DNA from: Asanoa hainanensis
GTDB taxonomy: Bacteria; Actinomycetota; Actinomycetes; Mycobacteriales; Micromonosporaceae
Direction of reading: 5' to 3'
DNA: 64,000 bases
Assembly (NCBI RefSeq): GCF_900188485.1
Contig: NZ_FZPH01000007.1
Location: 344,305 to 408,304 of the forward strand
Every line of letters begins with the position of its first letter. The first letter of the stretch is position 1. Shown here one piece after another: positions 28,553 through 36,867 of the stretch. The notes beneath the pieces are model-generated. The model saw nothing but the letters and a program-made list of their open reading frames with translations, was not told where the DNA came from and did not search any database. The translations under genes were made by a program, and so were the position numbers.

Positions 28553-28858
28553 ATGATCGAGTTCCTGACCCAGGCGACGGTGTCCCCACCAGCGGGAATC
28601 CCCGCGGACGAGCTCGCGGATCTCCGCCAACGGGAGGCGGCCCGGGCGGCAGAGCTCGCGGCCGAGGGCCGACTCGTCCGGGCCTGGCGCCCGCACGGAG
28701 TCGCGGGCTGGGCAAACGTGTGCCTATGGCGGGCGACCGACGAGCAGGACCTGAGGCAGCTGCTGGCCACGCTGCCGTTCTTCCCGCACATGACCATCGA
28801 GGTGCGCCAACTAGACCCACACCCGAACGACCCGCACCCAGCAGTCGATCACCCCTAA
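28553..28858 (+). CDS. Muconolactone delta-isomerase-like protein
   Basis: The 101-residue product resembles muconolactone isomerase, a small oligomeric enzyme that shifts a lactone double bond. Family features are the MIEFLTQATV start, the ELADLRQREAARAAELA helix, WANVCLWRA and LPFFPHMTIEV. The ATG at 28553 follows GGAGG. No catechol-pathway genes are nearby. Instead it shares its operator with sugar-related genes, so it may act on a sugar-derived lactone. That last point is inference. Confidence 0.82.
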   Translation: MIEFLTQATVSPPAGIPADELADLRQREAARAAELAAEGRLVRAWRPHGVAGWANVCLWRATDEQDLRQLLATLPFFPHMTIEVRQLDPHPNDPHPAVDHP

Positions 28859-28932
28859 CGGCCGCGGCTCAGGCTGGCCCCGGCGGCGCAAGTCTTGGTC
28901 GGCGGCGAGGCTCATGGTGCGACGATCTGCGG

Positions 28933-29676
28933 GTGAACCACGAGGAGGAGGCGGAGCAGGCGACTGCCGGGGCGCGGCCGACCGCGGGGAGTGACGAGGC
29001 GCCGGCCGACATTCGCACCGAAAGTCGTCGGCTGGCTGCCGCGATGGTTCGCCGCAATACGTCGGTCAGCCGGCCGACGCCGGAGCTCCAGCGGGGACTG
29101 GTCACGGACCTGGCGGCGGCCGGTGTCGTCGTCCGCGATGTCGCGGACCTCGTCAACACCGGACAGCGGTACGTGGCCGCGATCCCGATCCTCATGGCCT
29201 GGCTCGAACGCCTTGATGCGCTGGCCGCGAGCGAGGAGTTGGAGCGGTTCCGCGAGGGGCTCATCCGGGCGCTGAGCGTCCGCGACGCCCGACCCGCCGC
29301 CGGATCTCTCATGGTCAGCCAGTTCCGCACGGTGCCGACCGATTCGATCCGCTGGGTAGCCGGCAACGCGATCAGTGCGGTGGCCGGCCCTGACGTCTTC
29401 GACGACGTCGTGGGCATCGTGCGGAACCGTTCGTTCGGTGTGGTCCGACAAATGCCGGTCGACGCGTTGCCCCGGATCGGCGGAAAGCCGCATCGCGGCG
29501 CCGTCATCGACCTTCTCGTCGAGCTCCTCTCCGACGATGACGTGACGCTGCACGCGATCTCGGCGGTGCGCCGGATCCGCGCCGCCCAAGCGCGCCCGGC
29601 CCTGCGACACCTCCTCGACCGCCAGAACCCGACGATCCGTCGGCGGGCGCACGAGGCCTTGAACCGGCTCGGCTGA
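28933..29676 (+). CDS. HEAT-repeat protein of unknown function
   Basis: The 247-residue protein is helical throughout, and its C-terminal half has HEAT/PBS-type repeats, seen in LLSDDDVTLHAISAVRRIRAAQARPALRHLL and a final NPTIRRRAHEALNRLG (given here as family features). HEAT repeats usually mediate protein binding. The GTG at 28933 is the most plausible start, but there is no good Shine-Dalgarno. Upstream in-frame codons belong to a shadow of the previous gene. Nothing ties it to the LacI regulon. Confidence 0.65.
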   Translation: MNHEEEAEQATAGARPTAGSDEAPADIRTESRRLAAAMVRRNTSVSRPTPELQRGLVTDLAAAGVVVRDVADLVNTGQRYVAAIPILMAWLERLDALAASEELERFREGLIRALSVRDARPAAGSLMVSQFRTVPTDSIRWVAGNAISAVAGPDVFDDVVGIVRNRSFGVVRQMPVDALPRIGGKPHRGAVIDLLVELLSDDDVTLHAISAVRRIRAAQARPALRHLLDRQNPTIRRRAHEALNRLG

Positions 29677-29749
29677 CGCGCGCCGATGCGGATCGCGTCG
29701 GCACGCAGTGCCTCGCATCCGCTCGTTTTGACACTGGAACTGCTAGGCG

Positions 29750-30319
29750 TCAAGCCGTTGCGAGCGTGGGCCGGTATCGCTGGGCGACCACACCCGACCG
29801 GAACTCGTGGCGGTCCACGAGCTCGAGTTGGATGCGCTCGCGCAGGCCGGCGAGCAATGTCGGTCCGTGTCCGGCGAGGATCGGCTGCACGACGAACACG
29901 TACTCGTCGATCAGTCCCAGGTCCGCCAACGCCAGGGGGAGGGTCACGCCACCCACGAACAAGCCTTTGCCCGGCTCCTGCTTGAGCCGCTGAACCGCTG
30001 TTCGCAGGTCGTCTCGCACCAGCTCGGCGTTCCAGTCGACGGCGCTCAGCGTGCTCGACACGACGTGCTTCTTCGCTCGGTCGATGGTCTCGCCGAACGG
30101 GATCTGCCACTCGGCCATCCAGTCCGGCCACGTGCCTGTGGCCGGCCGCCGCCACGCCGACTCCATCATCTCGTAGGTCACCCGGCCGAACAGCAAGGCA
30201 TCGGCTCGTTCCAGCTCATCGGTCCAGTAGCGCATCGACTCCTCGTCCGGGGGGAGCCCTGCCTCGTGATGGCAGCAGCCGTCGAGCGTGACGTTGATGG
30301 CGTATCGGAGTGGTCTCAC
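29750..30319 (-). CDS. Dihydrofolate-reductase-fold (RibD C-terminal-like) protein
   Basis: The 189-residue protein has the DHFR/RibD fold. It begins LRYAINVTLDGC, followed by ADALLFGRVTYEMM, KHVVSSTL, GLFVGGVTLPLALADLGLIDE and a closing beta strand. This family is abundant in actinomycetes and mostly uncharacterised NADPH-binding reductases. The GTG start at 30319 lacks a strong Shine-Dalgarno. It is divergent from the MFS gene, with a palindrome between them. Confidence 0.85.
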   Translation of the reverse strand: MRPLRYAINVTLDGCCHHEAGLPPDEESMRYWTDELERADALLFGRVTYEMMESAWRRPATGTWPDWMAEWQIPFGETIDRAKKHVVSSTLSAVDWNAELVRDDLRTAVQRLKQEPGKGLFVGGVTLPLALADLGLIDEYVFVVQPILAGHGPTLLAGLRERIQLELVDRHEFRSGVVAQRYRPTLATA

Positions 30320-30347
30320 ATCCCGGACGCTACTTGACCTGAAAAGG

Positions 30348-30361
30348 GCTTGAGCTCAAGC
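30348..30361. promoter_or_regulatory. Perfect palindrome in the DHFR-like/MFS intergenic region
   Basis: GCTTGAGCTCAAGC is a perfect 14-bp palindrome about 27 bp before the MFS start and just upstream of its -10 box. It could be a repressor site for the exporter; no cognate regulator is nearby. Confidence 0.45.
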
Positions 30362-30374
30362 CGGGTTCAGCTCT

Positions 30375-30380
30375 TACGGT
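30375..30380 (+). promoter_or_regulatory. -10 box of a leaderless MFS transcript
   Basis: TACGGT fits TANNNT and ends seven bases before the ATG at 30388, so the mRNA would start at or next to the start codon. Confidence 0.45.
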
Positions 30381-30387
30381 GTGGCGC

Positions 30388-31380
30388 ATGCTGCCCCGGC
30401 CGTTCTGGTTTCTCTGGTTCGGGACGCTGATCAACCGGTTCGGCTACTTCGTCGTGCCGTTTCTGACGCTCTATCTCGTGCGTCATCGGGGATTCGATCC
30501 CGCTCTCGCGGGCGCCGTCGTGTCGGCGTTCGGGGCCGGTTCGCTGGTCAGCCAACCGCTCGGTGGCTGGCTCGCCGATCGGGCCGGGCGACGGCCGACG
30601 TTGGTGGCGGGGCTGCTCGCCACGGCGGCCGCGTATCTCGCGTTGGGAGCGGCCGCATCCCCGGCGGTCCTGGTCGGGTGTGCGGCAGCGGCCGGGCTCG
30701 CCACCGACCTCTATCGGCCGGCGGTCGCGGCTGTCGTCGCCGACCTGGTGGCGCCCGAGCACCAGCGGCGGGCGTTCGCCCTGCTCTACTGGGCGATTGT
30801 TGCGGCAACACGAGATCCGCGGCTCGTCGGGCTCACCGCCAGCACGTTCGCGGTCGCCGTCGTCTTCTTCCAGGGTTTCGTCACGCTGCCGCTCGCGATG
30901 TCCGCCGACGGGCTCGACGCGGGCGCCTACGGCCTGGTGGCAGCGCTCAACCCGGCGGTGATCCTGCTCTGCCAGCCCGTCCTCGTGCGGCTGGTGGCCG
31001 GAGTTCCCCTCACATTTCTCTATGCGGGCAGTGGAGTGGCCACGGGCGTCGGATTCGGGCTCAGGCTCGCGGCCGACAGCATCGCCGGCTACGCGGTGAC
31101 CGTTGCCGTGTGGACGCTGGGGGAGATCGCCCTCAACATCGCGGCGCCCGCCATGCTCGCGGTGATCGCGCCCGCCTACCTGCGCGGTCGCTATCAGGGC
31201 GTGTGGGGCTCGTCGTGGGGACTGGCCCTGCTGGTCGCGCCGGTGGCCGGCACCTGGACGTGGCAACGGTTCGGGGCGGGGCCGCTGTGGCTCGGCTGCC
31301 TCGCACTGGCGAGTGCCGGGACGAGCTCACTTCTCGTCTGGAGGTCGAGATGGACAGCAGTGGATTCGCGGATCTCATGA
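30388..31380 (+). CDS. MFS exporter with an apparent internal deletion
   Basis: The product is 330 residues, against about 400 for MdtH-like drug exporters. It begins with the usual first spans (FWFLWFGTLINRFGYFVVPF) and the loop motif GWLADRAGRRPT. The typical ALLYWAI segment of span 5 is followed directly by AATRDPRLVGLTASTF, which normally lies about 75 residues later. Two spans and the connecting loop are missing, although the frame is open. The junction is near 30800-30812. The protein may be non-functional. The ATG at 30388 is chosen from the -10 spacing. Its end overlaps the NTF2-like gene by 31 bases. Confidence 0.75.
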   Translation: MLPRPFWFLWFGTLINRFGYFVVPFLTLYLVRHRGFDPALAGAVVSAFGAGSLVSQPLGGWLADRAGRRPTLVAGLLATAAAYLALGAAASPAVLVGCAAAAGLATDLYRPAVAAVVADLVAPEHQRRAFALLYWAIVAATRDPRLVGLTASTFAVAVVFFQGFVTLPLAMSADGLDAGAYGLVAALNPAVILLCQPVLVRLVAGVPLTFLYAGSGVATGVGFGLRLAADSIAGYAVTVAVWTLGEIALNIAAPAMLAVIAPAYLRGRYQGVWGSSWGLALLVAPVAGTWTWQRFGAGPLWLGCLALASAGTSSLLVWRSRWTAVDSRIS

Positions 31381-31730
31381 GGACCATCGAGCGGGCCTGG
31401 AGTACGGGCGACGCCGCGGCGGCCGCGGCCTGCTTCACCGAGGACGCCGTGTACGTCGAGCCGCCCGACCGGCAGCGTTACGTCGGCCGCGCCGAGCTGG
31501 TCGAGCTGTCGGGTGGCGACGACCCGCGGCCCATGTCAATCACCTGGCACAACCTGGTGTTCGACCCGGTGCGGCAGGTCGGCGTCGGCGAGTACACGTT
31601 CCGCGGCCGGCGACAGTTCCACGGCATGGCGATCGTGCAGGTCGAGGAGGGCAAGATCCGACGCTGGCGCGAATACCAGTTTGAAAGCCAACTCGACTGG
31701 CCCGACTTCGCCGGCGACAGCCACTTCTAG
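31350..31730 (+). CDS. SnoaL/NTF2-like protein
   Basis: The 126-residue protein has the NTF2-like cone fold: an N-terminal helix (FADLMRTIERAWSTGD), AAACFTEDAVYVEPP, and strands ending IVQVEEGKIRRWREYQF. Such proteins are small isomerases, hydrolases or polyketide cyclase-like enzymes, or binding proteins. The ATG at 31350 has GGAGG upstream and lies inside the end of the MFS gene, suggesting coupling. The function is not predictable. Confidence 0.82.
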   Translation: MDSSGFADLMRTIERAWSTGDAAAAAACFTEDAVYVEPPDRQRYVGRAELVELSGGDDPRPMSITWHNLVFDPVRQVGVGEYTFRGRRQFHGMAIVQVEEGKIRRWREYQFESQLDWPDFAGDSHF

Positions 31731-32920
31731 TCCTTGCGCAGCAGCGCGTCCAACCGTTCGTGGGCCTCGGTCAGCGCCGCGTGGCCCGCGCGGTGTTCGA
31801 TGACCTGGATCATCATGTCGTTGAGGATCAGGGCCATCTCCGGCCAGCGCGGGTCGACCGGCACCGAGCGCGAGTCCTGGTGCGCGTCGGCGAGCACCCC
31901 GTAGTACGGCGCCAGCGACGACACCCGCGGGTCCGCCCACGAGTCCAGCCGCGTCGCCGAACCGCCGGACTGGGCCGTAACGACGTCCATCTCGCGCGTG
32001 GTCAACTGCCGGATCAGCTCGGCCGAGTGGGCCGGGTCCTTGGCGCCGGCCGGCACCGCGAGCACCCAATAGGCGTTCATCGTCACCCGCGAGGTGCCAC
32101 CCGGCACCGGCGCGCAGCCGACCAGGCCGTGCGTCGGCGAGTCCGGGGGAGAGGACAGCGACGCGAACCCGCACCAGTTGACCATCATCGCCCCGGCACC
32201 CGCGGCGAACCGGACGCCCGACTCGACGCTGTCCCAACCAGCGGCCGCCGGGTCCACGACCTGGGAGCCGTGCCACAGGTCGTCGATGAAGTCGATCGCA
32301 GAACGGGCGCTGGGGCTGTCGAGGCCCGAGCGCCCGTCGACCACGAGCTCCCCGCCCCGGCTCCACAGGTGCATCAGGAAGTCGTAGACGTTGTTGTGCT
32401 CGTCGGGGAAGCCGGCCAGCACCGTGCCGTAGAGACCGGGCCGGGTGAACCAGATCGCCTGGTCGCGGTATTCGTCCCAGGTCGACGGGACGGCGAGGGG
32501 GTAGCCGAACCGGTCCGCGAACCCGGCCTGCTCGACCGGGTCGCCGTAGAGGTCCGTGCGGTAGAGAAACAGCATCGGCCCGTCGTGGTACGCGACCCCG
32601 TAGGTCTGCCCGTCCGGCCCGGTCTGGAGTGCCCGCAGCGCCGGCACCCACTGGTCCGGCCAGCCGTCGGGCGCGTCGACGGAGAAGTCGAGCGGCAGCA
32701 CCTTGCCCGACTCGATCAGGCTCGGCAGCCAGTCGGTGACGACCATCAGCACGTCGTACGCCCCGGAGGTGGCCGCATCCCCCTCGATCAGCCGGTGCTG
32801 CAGGTCGGAGATCTCCAGCAGCTCGTAGCGCGCCGGCAGGTCCAGCGAACTCAGCTGTGCCGTCAACGACCGGTGGAAGCCGTCGAACTCGCGGCCGACG
32901 ACGACCAAGGAATCAGGCAC
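31727..32920 (-). CDS. Family-1 sugar-binding protein lacking any signal peptide
   Basis: The 397-residue protein has the fold and motifs of extracellular ABC solute-binding proteins: YDVLMVVTDWLPSLIESG, YGVAYHDGPMLFLYRTDLY, VPSTWDEYRDQA and a C-terminal WPEMALILNDM helix. It starts directly in the mature domain (MPDSLVVVGREF) with no hydrophobic leader and no lipobox. An in-frame TGA ten codons upstream excludes a longer start. It shares operator O4 with the divergent Gfo/Idh gene. It may be a cytosolic sugar sensor or a component using another export route; both are inference. Confidence 0.8.
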   Translation of the reverse strand: MPDSLVVVGREFDGFHRSLTAQLSSLDLPARYELLEISDLQHRLIEGDAATSGAYDVLMVVTDWLPSLIESGKVLPLDFSVDAPDGWPDQWVPALRALQTGPDGQTYGVAYHDGPMLFLYRTDLYGDPVEQAGFADRFGYPLAVPSTWDEYRDQAIWFTRPGLYGTVLAGFPDEHNNVYDFLMHLWSRGGELVVDGRSGLDSPSARSAIDFIDDLWHGSQVVDPAAAGWDSVESGVRFAAGAGAMMVNWCGFASLSSPPDSPTHGLVGCAPVPGGTSRVTMNAYWVLAVPAGAKDPAHSAELIRQLTTREMDVVTAQSGGSATRLDSWADPRVSSLAPYYGVLADAHQDSRSVPVDPRWPEMALILNDMMIQVIEHRAGHAALTEAHERLDALLRKD

Positions 32921-32946
32921 GGGGCCACCGACCTTCCGGGCAAGCG

Positions 32947-32960
32947 TTCAAACGATTGAC
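32947..32960. promoter_or_regulatory. LacI-regulon operator O4
   Basis: TTCAAACGATTGAC sits in the 101-bp divergent region between the binding-protein gene and the Gfo/Idh gene, adjacent to a symmetrical CTATGTATAG that could give a -10 box in both directions. Confidence 0.8.
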
Positions 32961-33021
32961 TATGTATAGCAGCCGGTGGTCTGATGGGGAAACCCCCTTC
33001 CGTGAGCCACCAGGAGACCCG

Positions 33022-34104
33022 ATGCTCGACGCGCTGCGGCCCATCGCGCAGGCCTGCGACCTGTCCATCCCCCCGGAGCACCACCGCGGCATCGCCGTCG
33101 TCGGCGCCGGTGCCATCGTGGAGGTGGCGCACCTGCCGGCGTACCAGCGTGCCGATCTGCCCATCAAAGGCATTGTCGACCTCGACCGGGCGCGGGCCGA
33201 GCGGGTGGCTGAGCGCTTCGGCCTGCCACGGGTTTACGACAGCCTCGACGACGTTCTCGACGACGACGAGGTCGAGGTGCTCGACATCGCCGTCGTGCCG
33301 AACGCCCAGCCCGAGATCGCCAAGCGGGCGTTCGCGGCCGGTCGGCACGTCCTGGCCCAGAAGCCGATCGCCGTCGACACCACGCTCGGGCGCGACCTGG
33401 TCGCCGTCGCCGAGAAGGCCGACCGGGCGCTCGTGGTCAACCAGCAGATGCGCTACGGCGAGGGGATCGCGGCGACCCGGGCCATCGCCGAGGCCGGCTG
33501 GCTGGGCGAGGTCACCGCGCTGACCATCGACGTCAACATCACCACCGACTTCACGGCCTGGGACTGGCTGGTACGCAGCGAGCGGCTGGACCTGATGTAC
33601 CACTCGATCCACTACTACGACTCGGTGCGGTCGCTGCTCGGCGACCCGGACAGCCTCTACTGCGTCGCCGGGCGGCGGCCCGGTCAGGTGCCGACCGGCG
33701 AGACCCGGTCGATCACCACGATGACGTTCCCGTCCGGGGCGCGGGCCCTGGTCAACGTCAACCACGAGAACGTCACCGGCGACCCGTACGCCACCTTCCG
33801 GCTCGATGGTTCGCAGGGCTCGGTGCGGGGGAGCATCGGGCTGCTGCTGGACTACCCGCACGGTCGGCCGGACACCGTCGAGGTGCGCAGCGCCGTGCTG
33901 CCGACGGACGGTTGGCTCCCGTACCCGGTGACCACGCGGTGGATCCCGGACGCCTTCGCCGGGCCGATGGGCGCGCTGCTGCGCCAGGTCGCCGGAAACG
34001 GTGCGGCCCCGACCAGGGGAGCGGACGCGGTGCGCACGCTCGCCCTGGTCGAGGCCGGTTACGAGTCGATCCGGACCGGTGAGGTCACGCGCCTGTCTTG
34101 GTGA
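33022..34104 (+). CDS. Gfo/Idh/MocA-family dehydrogenase
   Basis: This is a predicted NAD(P)-dependent sugar or polyol dehydrogenase of 360 residues. The Rossmann motif is GIAVVGAGAIVEVAHLPAY (about residues 23-41). The usual EKP motif appears as AQKPIA near residue 115, and the catalytic-region histidine is in MYHSIHYYDSV. The ATG at 33022 has CAGGAGA upstream. It converges with the permease gene, overlapping it by 20 bp. It probably oxidises the imported sugar or an intermediate. Confidence 0.9.
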   Translation: MLDALRPIAQACDLSIPPEHHRGIAVVGAGAIVEVAHLPAYQRADLPIKGIVDLDRARAERVAERFGLPRVYDSLDDVLDDDEVEVLDIAVVPNAQPEIAKRAFAAGRHVLAQKPIAVDTTLGRDLVAVAEKADRALVVNQQMRYGEGIAATRAIAEAGWLGEVTALTIDVNITTDFTAWDWLVRSERLDLMYHSIHYYDSVRSLLGDPDSLYCVAGRRPGQVPTGETRSITTMTFPSGARALVNVNHENVTGDPYATFRLDGSQGSVRGSIGLLLDYPHGRPDTVEVRSAVLPTDGWLPYPVTTRWIPDAFAGPMGALLRQVAGNGAAPTRGADAVRTLALVEAGYESIRTGEVTRLSW

Positions 34105-35299
34105 GCACCGGCGCGGGTTCCGCGGGAGCCTTGCGGGCCACCCGTTTCCGGAACAACGCCCGGTCCCGCTGGCTGGTCGCGGTGTAGAGCGAAGCCGCCG
34201 CGACCAGCACTGTGCCCTGCACGACGTTCTGGTAGTTCGAGCCGATGTTCAACACGTTGAAGCCGTTGCTGAGCGTGAACAGGATCAGCGTGCCGATCAC
34301 CGACTTGACGACGACGCCGGACCCGCCGAACAGCGACGTGCCGCCGAGCACCGCGGCCGCGATGACGGTGAGCTCACCACCGGTCAGCACCGTCGGGTCG
34401 ACCGAGTTGAACCGGCCCGCGTAGAGCACGCCGACGACCGCGGCCAGCACGCCGTTGAGCACGAACGCGCCCATCTTGTAGCGGTCGACGTTGATGCCGG
34501 ACAGCCGCGCGGCCTCGGCGTTGCCACCGACGGCGTAGAGGTTGCGACCGATCACGGTGAACCGCAGCACGAGGCTGGCGACCAGGGCGAGACCAATCAT
34601 GATCCACACGGGTACGGCCTGGTCGAGCAGATTCGGCCGAAAGCCCGCGATGGCCAGCACCAGCAGGCCGGCAAGCCACAGCGGCCAGGCCGCCACGAGC
34701 TTCTCGCGGACCGCACCCGAGCGGACCGCCAGCACCACTGCGAGCGCGATCAGTGCGACGCCGATGACCAGAGCCACGGCGACCGGAAGCTCCCAGCGCC
34801 CGGTCGAGAAGTCCAGCAGGGCGGTGTTGTGCGCCGTGATGCTCTTGCCGTCCAGGATCGCCTGCACCACGCCCCGCACGGCGGTCAGCGTGCCGAGCGT
34901 GACGATGAAGGCGTTGACTCCGACCTTCTGCACGAGCAGCGCGTTGACCAGCCCGACCAGGGCGCCGCAGGCGATCGCCGCGAGCACGGCCACGAAGGTG
35001 CCGTTGCCGTCGATGAGCTTGAGCGCGACGGTGCCGGCGAGCGCGGCCGTCGAGGCGACCGAAAGGTCGAAGTTGCCCGAGATGAGCACCACCGTCATGA
35101 AGATCGCCAGGATCCCGATGAGGGCGGACTGCTCGAGGATGTTGCTCAGGTTGACGCTGCTGAGGTAGCTCGGCCGGCCCTGCGCCGACGAGGTGATGGT
35201 GAGCACCGCCAACAGGGCGATGAAGGCGTAGACGACGCCGGCGGCGCGGGGGGCCAGTGCCTTCCGCCAGGCCGGTGCCTTCGCTGCCGGGTTGGTCAT
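34085..35299 (-). CDS. Sugar ABC transporter permease (RbsC/XylH type)
   Basis: The 404-residue inner-membrane permease has about 10-12 hydrophobic spans. It carries the ribose-family signatures SGNFDLSVAS, NAFIVTLGTL, RNLYAVGGNAEAARLSGI and TGGELTVIAAAVLGGTSLFGG. Its length fits the longer XylH-like group, which has an extra span pair in the middle (AAWPLWLAGLLVL). The ATG overlaps the ATPase stop as ATGA. It is the last gene of the lyase-SBP-ATPase-permease operon. Confidence 0.93.
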   Translation of the reverse strand: MTNPAAKAPAWRKALAPRAAGVVYAFIALLAVLTITSSAQGRPSYLSSVNLSNILEQSALIGILAIFMTVVLISGNFDLSVASTAALAGTVALKLIDGNGTFVAVLAAIACGALVGLVNALLVQKVGVNAFIVTLGTLTAVRGVVQAILDGKSITAHNTALLDFSTGRWELPVAVALVIGVALIALAVVLAVRSGAVREKLVAAWPLWLAGLLVLAIAGFRPNLLDQAVPVWIMIGLALVASLVLRFTVIGRNLYAVGGNAEAARLSGINVDRYKMGAFVLNGVLAAVVGVLYAGRFNSVDPTVLTGGELTVIAAAVLGGTSLFGGSGVVVKSVIGTLILFTLSNGFNVLNIGSNYQNVVQGTVLVAAASLYTATSQRDRALFRKRVARKAPAEPAPVLTKTGA

Positions 35300-36849
35300 G
35301 AGACTGCTGCCTTTCGGCCAAGGGGATGATCGCCGTGGCTGCCGAAGCCGCTGGCGATGGCGGTGACTTCGTGGACGTCCGTCTCGGCCGAGGCGAGGTC
35401 GGCGACGAGCGCCCCACGCCGCAGGACGAGGATCCGGTCGCAGGAGCCGATCAGCTCCTCGAACTCGGAGGTGACGATCAGGACGGCGGCCCCGCGAGCG
35501 GCGAGGCGACGGATGAGGTGCAGGATGTCGGACTTGGCGCCGACGTCGACGCCGGCGGTGGGCTCGTCGAGCAGGAAGATCGAGGCGTTCCCGTACAACC
35601 ATTTGGCGAAGACCACCTTCTGGGCGTTGCCGCCGCTCAGGTCCCCGACCTTCGAGTCGATCGTCTGGGTCTTGATGCCGAGGTCGTCGACGGCCTGGCG
35701 GGCCTGCTCGCGTTCGCGGGCCGCGTGCGGGAACATCCGCCGCCAGGACAGCCGCGGCAGGTCCGGCAGCGAGATGTTGCGCCAGATCTCCCAGTCGGCG
35801 AGGAAACCCTGCCGGGCGCGGTCCTCGGGCACGAGGGCCATGCCCCGGCGCACAGCTTGTTGCGGACCGCGCGGCCGACCGCGCCCGTTGACCGTGACCG
35901 ACCCGGTCGCGGCCCGATCGGCCCCATACAGAGCCTGGAGCAACTCGGTACGGCCGCTGCCGAGCAGGCCGGCGACGCCGACCACCTCGCCGGCCCGCAC
36001 GTCGAAGCTCAGCGGGCCGAACGCCGTACCCGAGGCCAGGTCCTCGACAGCCAGCACGACCTCACCCAACGACCGCGCCGCGACGGGTGCCTCCGCCTCG
36101 AAAGCCGCGAGCCGTGACCCGACGATCGCGGTGATCAGCGCCGCCTCGTCCGTCGACGCGGTCGGTGCGTCGAGCACCACGAGGCCGTCCCGGAGCACCG
36201 TGAGGTGGTCGGTCAGGTCCAGCACCTCGTCGAGGAAGTGCGAGACGTAGATGAAGGTCGTCCCGGTGTCGCGCAGCCGCCGCACCGACGCGAACAGGAT
36301 CTCGCGCTCGCTCGGCGAGAGCGCCGCGGTCGGCTCGTCGAGGAGCACGAGAGCCGGGCCGCGGGCCAGCGCCTGCAGGATGGCGACCATCTGGCGGGCG
36401 CCGATCGACAGGTCGCCCACCAGGTCGTCGCCGTCGAGCGGGTAGCCGACCCGATCGCACAGCTCGGCCAGCTCCCGGGTCCGCCGGGCCCGGTCCCACC
36501 GCAGGCTGCCGGTGTGCCCGAGGAAGACGTTGTCGAGGACGCTGAGGCTGGGTACGAGCGGCATGTGCTGGTAGACGGCGGCGAGCCCGTCGGCCAGCGC
36601 CTGCGAGGGTGACGTCCACTCAGTTACGGAGCCGCGCCAGGCGATCTCGCCGTCGGAGACCGTCTGCGCCCCCGAGAGAATCTTGATGAGGGTGGACTTG
36701 CCGGCGCCGTTCGCGCCGATCAGCCCGTGAACGGTGCCCGGGCGGACCCGCATGCTGACACCGCGGAGGGCGTGCGTACCGGTCCGGTAGACCTTGTGGA
36801 CATCTCGGACATCGAGAATTGGCGGGATTCCGCCCGGGTCACTGCTCAT
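35296..36849 (-). CDS. Sugar ABC transporter ATPase with two nucleotide-binding domains (RbsA/XylG type)
   Basis: The 517-residue protein has two tandem ABC domains. The first has Walker A GANGAGKST, signature LSIGARQMV and Walker B LVLLDEPTA. The second has the degenerate GLLGSGRTE usual in this family, signature LSGGNAQKV and IFLLDEPTAGVD. It energises the importer with the permease encoded just downstream. The ATG at 36849 lies 18 bp after the binding-protein stop. Confidence 0.95.
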   Translation of the reverse strand: MSSDPGGIPPILDVRDVHKVYRTGTHALRGVSMRVRPGTVHGLIGANGAGKSTLIKILSGAQTVSDGEIAWRGSVTEWTSPSQALADGLAAVYQHMPLVPSLSVLDNVFLGHTGSLRWDRARRTRELAELCDRVGYPLDGDDLVGDLSIGARQMVAILQALARGPALVLLDEPTAALSPSEREILFASVRRLRDTGTTFIYVSHFLDEVLDLTDHLTVLRDGLVVLDAPTASTDEAALITAIVGSRLAAFEAEAPVAARSLGEVVLAVEDLASGTAFGPLSFDVRAGEVVGVAGLLGSGRTELLQALYGADRAATGSVTVNGRGRPRGPQQAVRRGMALVPEDRARQGFLADWEIWRNISLPDLPRLSWRRMFPHAAREREQARQAVDDLGIKTQTIDSKVGDLSGGNAQKVVFAKWLYGNASIFLLDEPTAGVDVGAKSDILHLIRRLAARGAAVLIVTSEFEELIGSCDRILVLRRGALVADLASAETDVHEVTAIASGFGSHGDHPLGRKAAVS

Positions 36850-36867
36850 GAGCTCACCTGACTCCGC

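Noticed and set aside
28553..28858. catC of a catechol pathway
   Set aside because: No catA, catB or ring-cleavage gene is nearby and the promoter belongs to the sugar-type LacI regulon; only family similarity is claimed.
31350..31380. Overlap of the MFS and NTF2-like genes as a frameshift or fusion
   Set aside because: The NTF2-like gene has its own ATG and GGAGG Shine-Dalgarno and a complete fold, so this is an ordinary overlap.
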